Below are positions 5,660 to 10,720 of a stretch of DNA of 10,720 nt, one piece after another (position 1 is the stretch's first letter; each line of letters starts with the position of its first letter). The notes beneath the pieces are model-generated. The model saw only the letters and a program-made list of their open reading frames with translations, had not been told where the DNA came from and made no database searches. This DNA comes from Acidobacteriaceae bacterium (GTDB lineage Bacteria > Acidobacteriota > Terriglobia > Terriglobales > Acidobacteriaceae): the NCBI GenBank assembly GCA_030049955.1, contig JASIJX010000502.1, positions 1 through 10,720 on the forward strand, written 5' to 3'. The position numbers and the translations under genes were made by a program.

Positions 5660-8600
5660 ATGCGATCAATCATACGATTCTGTTTGCCCTTCGCTGCAGC
5701 TTGCAGCTTTTTCTTCCAGCCATCTTTCGCCCCCGCCCAATCCACGTCTGCTGCGGCCGCCGCACTGCGCGCCGGTTTCGAGAATCCGCCACAGACGGCA
5801 AAGCTGCGCTGCTACTGGTGGTGGCTGAACGGCTATACCACTGCTGAGACCATCACGCGCGACCTGACCGAGATGAAAACGCATGGCTATGCGGGCGTAA
5901 TCCTGGTGGATGACGCTGCGTCATCATCCGTTCCGGGCGTGCCGCTGGGCCCGGAGTACGGCAGCCCAGCGTGGATGAAGCTTTACCTGCATGCGCTGAA
6001 GCTGGCGCAGCAACTCGGGCTCGAAATTAGCCTGGAGATCACCGACGGCGGCAATGTCGGGATTCTCGGCGGCCCGGGAACAACAGCCGAAGACGCGCTG
6101 AAGCTGCTCACATGGTCGCGAACAGACGTGACGGGCGGCAGCGAGTTGACCGTGAAGCTGCCGATGCCTGCTGCAAACCAGGGCTACTATTTTCCGATCG
6201 CGGTACTTGCCTATCCGCTGCGCCACGGCGTGCCGTTACCCGGTGAGGCGAACAGTGACCGCAGGGCGATCCTGGACCTGGCCGTAAAGACAGCATCGCG
6301 CGAAGCCGGCGACTCCATGCCGCCGCCCGAGAAGGTGCTGCGCGACGCACCTTCAAATCCCGGCGAGCAGGATGCCGATGTGGACGAAGTGGTGGACCTG
6401 ACGGCGCACGTGGATAAAGACGGAACCCTGCGCTGGAAGTTTCCGGCCGGCGAGTGGGAGATTCTGCGCATCGGCTGCACGCCTTCGGCGCGCGAAACCA
6501 CAACCCCCGAAGGCACCGGCTTTGCCGTGGATGCGATGAGCGCGCATGCCTTCGATCATTATTGGGACCGCGTGGTAGCGCCGATTGTGGCAGCGAGCAA
6601 GCCGTATATCGGGACGAGTCTCAAATACCTGGTCACGGATAGCTGGGAATCCGGCGGAGCGAACTGGACAACGGATTTCCGCGAGCAGTTTCAGCGCCGC
6701 CGCGGCTACGATCCGCTACCCTATCTGCCCATTGTGACCGGACGGATTCTTTCGAGCTGCGAGACCAGCAATCGCTTCCTCGCCGACCTGCGCCGCACCG
6801 TGGCCGACCTTATTGCCGAGAATTACTACGACCGCTTTGCCCAGCGCGCCGCTGCAGCCGGCCTCGGCATTCATCCTGAGGCCGGTGGTCCGCACGCCGC
6901 GCCCTTCGATGCGCTTGAAAACTTTCGCGGTTCGGCGATGATGCAGAGCGAGTTCTGGGCGGCGTCAAACTATCACCGCATCCAGGATGAGGACCGCTTT
7001 TTTGTGAAGGAAGCTTCGAGCGCCGCGCACATCTACGGCAAGCGATATGTCGCCGCCGAAGGATTCTCCTACATGGGCGCGCCGTGGGCTATTTCGCCGG
7101 CGAGAAATTTGAAGCCGACCTTCGACCGCGCTCTCACCGAAGGACTCAACCGGCTTTTCTGGCATGAGTTCACATCATCGCCTGTGCAGTTCGGCAAGCC
7201 CGGCATCGAGTATTTTGCCGACACGCACCTTGATCCCAACGTGACCTGGTGGAACCAGGCCGCGCCGATGCTGCTTTCGCTCAATCGCGCGCAGTTTCTC
7301 CTGCAGCAAGGCGAGCCCGTCGTGGACCTGCTCTATTTCTACGGCGACCAGGTGCCGGGATTCGTGCGGCTCAAGTCCGATGATCCCGCGCACGTGCTGC
7401 CCGGCTACGACTACGACGTAACCAACGAGGACGCGCTGCTGCATCGCATGATTGCCTCACACGGCGACCTGCGCACGCCCGAAGGTATCCAATACCGCGC
7501 GCTCGCGCTGCCGGAATGGCGAAAGTTTCCATTGCCTGTGCTCCAGTGGATTGAATCGTACGTGCGCCAGGGCGGAACGGTGATCGGCCTGAAGCCGCTC
7601 GGGCCGCTGGGCATTGTGTCGCCGGAAACGAATCGCGAGTTTGAGCAGATTGCCGGCCGAATCTGGAACCAGTGCCCTGCCGGCGATAGCGGTGCCATTG
7701 TGCCGTACGGCGCAGGCCACGTTGCCTGTACGCAGAATGCGCGCCGAGCATTCTCCGCGCTCGGCATCCAGCCGGACTTCGCAGTCGAAGCGAATAACTC
7801 CAGCGTATTGGATTACGTGCACCGCCGCACCACGAACGCCGAAATTTACTTTGTGCGTAACGGCAGCGACGCGCCAGTGGAAGCCACACTGCGGTTTCGC
7901 GTGCATGGCCTTGCGCCCGAGTTGTGGAGCGTGGACACCGGCGCAGTTGCACCGGCGCTCGCTTACAGCGAGCGCGACGGAGCAACCGAGGTGCCGCTCA
8001 CGTTTCCAGCCTTCGGCTCGGTCTTCGTCATCTTCGAGCACCCGGACGCCCGGCATGCTGTCCGCATCGATCGCAATGGCAGCGATGTGTTTCCCTCGAT
8101 TGAGCCGGGTGTCGGCGTTTACGCGGATAAGGGCGCGGCTCTTCGGCTGCGCAGCTCAGTGTCTGGTAAGTTCACAGTCCGCTTTTCCGATGGATCGGTG
8201 AAAAACCTGCAGATAGCCGCCAACAGCAATCTGCCGCAACTCGGCGAGCAGTGGAAGATAGCCTTCCCCGTCGGGTGGGGCGCGCCGCCTTCGATCATGA
8301 TGGACAAGCTGCAATCGTGGACTGAGTCGACTGACCCCGGCGTGCGCTATTTCTCTGGAACCGCGACCTACCACAACACCATTGACGTGCCGGCCGGCGC
8401 ACTCGCGCCGGAACATGCAATCTGGCTCGACCTCGGCGATGTGCGCGAAGTAGCCACCGTTATGGTGAATGGCAAGCAGCTGCGCACATTGTGGCACGCG
8501 CCATTCGTGGTGCGCATCGATCCAGCGCTGCACACTGGAGTCAATGATCTTTCCATCGCGGTGACCAACCTGTGGCCCAACCGGCTGATCGGTGACGCGC

Positions 8601-8728
8601 AGCCCGATGCGACGGTGCGCCATACGCAGACCAACGTGCGCGTGTACACAAAAGACTCGCCGCTGTTGCCTTCGGGACTGCTGACGCCGGTAAAGATTGA
8701 AGTCTTCTCCGCGCCGGCCGTGCCTTAA
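5660..8728 (+). CDS. Secreted GH106 alpha-L-rhamnosidase-like glycoside hydrolase
   Basis: Exported enzyme of 1022 residues, normal size for GH106, expected to release terminal alpha-L-rhamnose from polysaccharide, glycan or glycoside substrates. A Sec signal peptide spans about 1-26 (likely cut after APA). The mature protein opens with FENPPQTAKLRCYWWWLNG (40-58), the family's characteristic start of the barrel domain. Conserved catalytic-domain blocks include VTDSWESGG (325-333), HPEAGGPHAAPFDALENFRG (405-424), QSEFWA (429-434) and VAAEGFS (464-470); Glu330, Glu407, Glu431 and Glu467 are candidate catalytic or metal-binding acids. The C-terminal part is a beta-sandwich with a galactose-binding-like end: GTATYHNTIDV (900-910), DLGDVREVATVMVNGK (924-939) and TNLWPNRLIGD (969-979). 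Reading frame is intact. The start is supported by GGGAG at 5651-5655. It converges on an SGNH esterase 12 bp away, fitting shared polysaccharide breakdown. Family firm, exact linkage inferred. Confidence 0.93.
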   Translation: MRSIIRFCLPFAAACSFFFQPSFAPAQSTSAAAAALRAGFENPPQTAKLRCYWWWLNGYTTAETITRDLTEMKTHGYAGVILVDDAASSSVPGVPLGPEYGSPAWMKLYLHALKLAQQLGLEISLEITDGGNVGILGGPGTTAEDALKLLTWSRTDVTGGSELTVKLPMPAANQGYYFPIAVLAYPLRHGVPLPGEANSDRRAILDLAVKTASREAGDSMPPPEKVLRDAPSNPGEQDADVDEVVDLTAHVDKDGTLRWKFPAGEWEILRIGCTPSARETTTPEGTGFAVDAMSAHAFDHYWDRVVAPIVAASKPYIGTSLKYLVTDSWESGGANWTTDFREQFQRRRGYDPLPYLPIVTGRILSSCETSNRFLADLRRTVADLIAENYYDRFAQRAAAAGLGIHPEAGGPHAAPFDALENFRGSAMMQSEFWAASNYHRIQDEDRFFVKEASSAAHIYGKRYVAAEGFSYMGAPWAISPARNLKPTFDRALTEGLNRLFWHEFTSSPVQFGKPGIEYFADTHLDPNVTWWNQAAPMLLSLNRAQFLLQQGEPVVDLLYFYGDQVPGFVRLKSDDPAHVLPGYDYDVTNEDALLHRMIASHGDLRTPEGIQYRALALPEWRKFPLPVLQWIESYVRQGGTVIGLKPLGPLGIVSPETNREFEQIAGRIWNQCPAGDSGAIVPYGAGHVACTQNARRAFSALGIQPDFAVEANNSSVLDYVHRRTTNAEIYFVRNGSDAPVEATLRFRVHGLAPELWSVDTGAVAPALAYSERDGATEVPLTFPAFGSVFVIFEHPDARHAVRIDRNGSDVFPSIEPGVGVYADKGAALRLRSSVSGKFTVRFSDGSVKNLQIAANSNLPQLGEQWKIAFPVGWGAPPSIMMDKLQSWTESTDPGVRYFSGTATYHNTIDVPAGALAPEHAIWLDLGDVREVATVMVNGKQLRTLWHAPFVVRIDPALHTGVNDLSIAVTNLWPNRLIGDAQPDATVRHTQTNVRVYTKDSPLLPSGLLTPVKIEVFSAPAVP

Positions 8729-8740
8729 CTCGCGCTTAAT

Positions 8741-10048
8741 TCACTTTTTCAACCCAGCATAGTCGCGCGTGAACAGCGTGAGGTCGATGGTGTCGGCCAT
8801 GGCTTTATAGCCGGCGTCGTTGGGGTGAACGTAGTCTCCGGAGTTGTACTCTGCGCGGAGCTCCATCGGTTGGGCCGGATCGCGCGTAGCCGCATCGAAG
8901 TCTATAACGCCATCGAAGACCGGCGCATGGCGAATCCACTCGTTGAGCGCGGTTCGCACTTTTTCTCCCTCGGGCCACGTGCACGGGTCACTGTGACAGT
9001 CCGGCATCTGCGTAGCGGCAATTACACGCATTCCGTGCTGATGCGCCTGCGCCGCGATCTGCATGAGACCCCACTCAAGCCGATCGAGAAGATCGCTGTA
9101 GGGCTGGCGGTTGCGCGTCGTGGCTTCAATGTCGTTGATGCCGTGAAAGAGGATGAGAAATCGCGCGCCGCTGCGGTCAAGCACATCCCAGTCGATGCGT
9201 GAGAGCGCGCTGGGGCCATCGCCATCCAGCAGCACGCGATTGCCGCTGATGCCGGTGTTGACCATGCCCAGGATGCCCGCCTTGCGCGTGGCTTGATTTG
9301 CGGCCAGACGTGAAGCAAGGTAATCAGGCCAGCGGTGATTGGCGTTGAGCGTAGAGTGATTGCCGTCAGTGATGGAGTCGCCCATCGCAACAATCGCCGA
9401 TGCGCCGGGCGCATAGACATCAATGCCGGTGAGAAAGTACCAGGAATCGCGCGTCCAGAATTCGCGGTTCGGGGCAAGGCTGGTGAAGCTGGAGGCACTG
9501 ACCGCATTGCCCGTGGTGATGTATGAGGATTGGCGCGCGCTGGAGTGAAGCGTCATGCCCTGCGCGCTCTCGGGAAAGTAAAGGCTGACCGCGACATTTG
9601 CAAGCGGAGGAACATCGAGAGCAGCTGGATCGCTGACGATGGTTGCTCCGGGAGGAATAATGACATTCGCCGAGCCGGCGAAGGTAATGACACGGTCAGA
9701 GCCGGGTACGATGCTGGTCAAATCGGCATTCGGGCCTGGGCTGCTTTCCGCGCTCACCGCGATGTGTGCCGCGCCGATGCGTAGCGGCGTAACGCCGAAG
9801 CGATTCGAGAGCCAGATGCGCACCTGCGAGCCGCCCACGCTTGAGTGCGCAATGAGTCGCAGAGTCTGGCCTGCGAGCTCGGGAGCGTTGGCCTGGCTGC
9901 CCTGCACCATCGCGGTACCCCACGTGGCAATCCATGGTGAAGTCCAAGCCGAGGCTTGCTGCCCATTTGCCGCAGCGCAAACGAGCGCGGCGCAGGCAGC
10001 AAGCGCAAGGCTGGGCAGCCTGCGCAACCGCGCGCAAAGTGGCATCAT
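8741..10048 (-). CDS. Secreted SGNH/GDSL hydrolase, probable carbohydrate esterase
   Basis: Exported esterase of 435 residues. A signal peptide occupies about 1-29 (hydrophobic LPSLALAACAALVCAAA). Residues about 35-210, starting SPWIATWGTAMVQG, form a beta-rich N-terminal domain of the kind seen in large two-domain SGNH proteins. The catalytic domain has all four blocks: AMGDSITDG (nucleophile Ser225), NTGISGNR (oxyanion Gly269 or Gly266), FHGINDI (Gly303, Asn305) and DYVHPNDAG (Asp405, His408). Such enzymes remove acetyl or other acyl groups from sugars, though lipid or other esters are possible. It begins with ATGATG; AGGAG at 10059-10063 lies 10 nt upstream of the first ATG. It follows the Fn3 gene by 19 bp, so they are likely one operon, and it ends 12 bp from GH106. 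Class firm; substrate inferred from context. Confidence 0.93.
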   Translation of the reverse strand: MMPLCARLRRLPSLALAACAALVCAAANGQQASAWTSPWIATWGTAMVQGSQANAPELAGQTLRLIAHSSVGGSQVRIWLSNRFGVTPLRIGAAHIAVSAESSPGPNADLTSIVPGSDRVITFAGSANVIIPPGATIVSDPAALDVPPLANVAVSLYFPESAQGMTLHSSARQSSYITTGNAVSASSFTSLAPNREFWTRDSWYFLTGIDVYAPGASAIVAMGDSITDGNHSTLNANHRWPDYLASRLAANQATRKAGILGMVNTGISGNRVLLDGDGPSALSRIDWDVLDRSGARFLILFHGINDIEATTRNRQPYSDLLDRLEWGLMQIAAQAHQHGMRVIAATQMPDCHSDPCTWPEGEKVRTALNEWIRHAPVFDGVIDFDAATRDPAQPMELRAEYNSGDYVHPNDAGYKAMADTIDLTLFTRDYAGLKK

Positions 10049-10067
10049 ACCTGCTGCGCTCCTCTCG

Positions 10068-10720
10068 TCACGCGGGATAGTAGCGCGGCCACTCGCTCTC
10101 TGAAGGCGGCGAATCGGGCGGAAAACTGCTTACACGTCGGAACGGCTCGCCGGGTTTGGGATCCCAGTTGCGCCATGAGCTTGGATCGGTGTCCGCGACT
10201 GGCGAGCGGTGGCCTTCGCCGTTGCCGTTCACTGCGCTAACGCAGAATTCAATAACTTCGGCGCTCTCGCCGCCGCTGGATTTGCCTGGCCCGGAATTCG
10301 AGACGCGAATGCCGGGATGCCTGTGAACGTGCGCGCGGTCGCGGCCGCGATAAATAAGTTGAAACTCCTTCTCGCCGGCTGTCTTGCTGCGCGCGTAAAA
10401 ATGGTATTCCGTTATGCCCAGCAACTCGCCCCACGTGACGCGAGCTTCGCCGTCGCGCAGGTCGACGTGCAGACCGTCGGGCGCAGGCGGCGGCTGATCG
10501 GTGACATAGATGGGGTACTCCGGGCCGGGTTCGCTCGCGTGTTGTTCCGCGTGTTGTTCATTGATCGCAACAGCGCGCACGTGAATTTTTTGGCCATTCG
10601 CGAGGCCGGTCAACTCGCAGTGTGGCTGCGCTTCCGTTGTGGCTGTACTCCACGTGGCGCCGGAGTCAGCACTGATCTCGAAGCGGTATTTTGTTGCGGA
10701 AGCGACGGGAGACGCGAAGA
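10068..10720 (-). CDS. Fibronectin type III domain protein, C-terminal part (5' end outside window)
   Basis: The frame is open to the right edge and gives the last 216 residues; no start lies in the window. An internal TTG at 10613 is not a real start because the domain continues upstream of it. Seen: the end of one Fn3-like repeat (YRFEISADSGATWS, then LTGLANGQKIHVRAVAIN), a PPPAPDGL linker, and a second repeat (VTWGELLGITEYHFYAR ... EFCVSAVNGNGEG). The tail is Pro/Ser-rich and ends WPRYYPA. Such repeats usually sit at the C-terminus of secreted carbohydrate-active or adhesive proteins; the catalytic part, if any, lies upstream of the window. Nineteen bp separate it from the SGNH esterase. 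A 12-bp tandem duplication inside it encodes EQHAEQHA. Function unknown. Confidence 0.85.
   Translation of the reverse strand, partial: FASPVASATKYRFEISADSGATWSTATTEAQPHCELTGLANGQKIHVRAVAINEQHAEQHASEPGPEYPIYVTDQPPPAPDGLHVDLRDGEARVTWGELLGITEYHFYARSKTAGEKEFQLIYRGRDRAHVHRHPGIRVSNSGPGKSSGGESAEVIEFCVSAVNGNGEGHRSPVADTDPSSWRNWDPKPGEPFRRVSSFPPDSPPSESEWPRYYPA
10536..10559. repeat. Perfect 12-bp tandem duplication in the Fn3 gene
   Basis: CGCGTGTTGTTC occurs twice with no gap (10536-10547 and 10548-10559). It is in frame and adds one EQHA unit to the Fn3 protein, just before a domain boundary. Confidence 0.9.

Overview
The window looks like chromosomal DNA from a GC-rich, soil-type Gram-negative bacterium, most likely Acidobacteriota (Terriglobales/Acidobacteriaceae). 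This rests on the gene mix (GH106 glycosidase, secreted SGNH esterase, anaerobic sulfatase-maturating-type radical SAM enzyme, DinB-like protein, Fn3 protein), the Sec signal peptides and the protein style. There is no 16S or other taxonomic marker, so the assignment is inference. I see no rRNA, tRNA, insertion sequence, integrase or CRISPR array.

Left half (1-5410), all on the minus strand and read from right to left: a radical SAM/SPASM maturase with a C-terminal SEC-C zinc motif (4106-5410); a secreted metallo-beta-lactamase-fold hydrolase (3158-3979); a DinB-family protein (2580-3071) whose stop codon overlaps the start of an ATP-grasp ligase (1528-2583); and a DHA2-type MFS exporter (1-1463) that runs off the left edge. 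The MFS gene has no stop codon inside the window and was recovered by direct translation of the minus strand. The last three are close enough to be one transcription unit.

Right half (5660-10720): a large secreted GH106 alpha-L-rhamnosidase-like enzyme on the plus strand, divergent from the maturase over a 249-bp intergenic region that contains several short symmetrical elements. Converging on it from the right is a minus-strand pair: a fibronectin type III protein (partial, running off the right edge) followed 19 bp later by a secreted SGNH/GDSL esterase. GH106 and the esterase end only 12 bp apart.

The right half reads as export-based breakdown of rhamnose-containing, probably esterified plant or microbial polysaccharide: the esterase removes acyl decorations and GH106 removes terminal L-rhamnose. 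The maturase would activate sulfatases encoded elsewhere, since none is present here. The DinB/ATP-grasp/MFS group is of less certain function; its members suggest a small-molecule ligation, conjugation and export unit. No clearly new defence or mobile system is visible. The most interesting items are that group, the altered metal motif in the MBL-fold protein and a hairpin that could cover the GH106 ribosome binding site.
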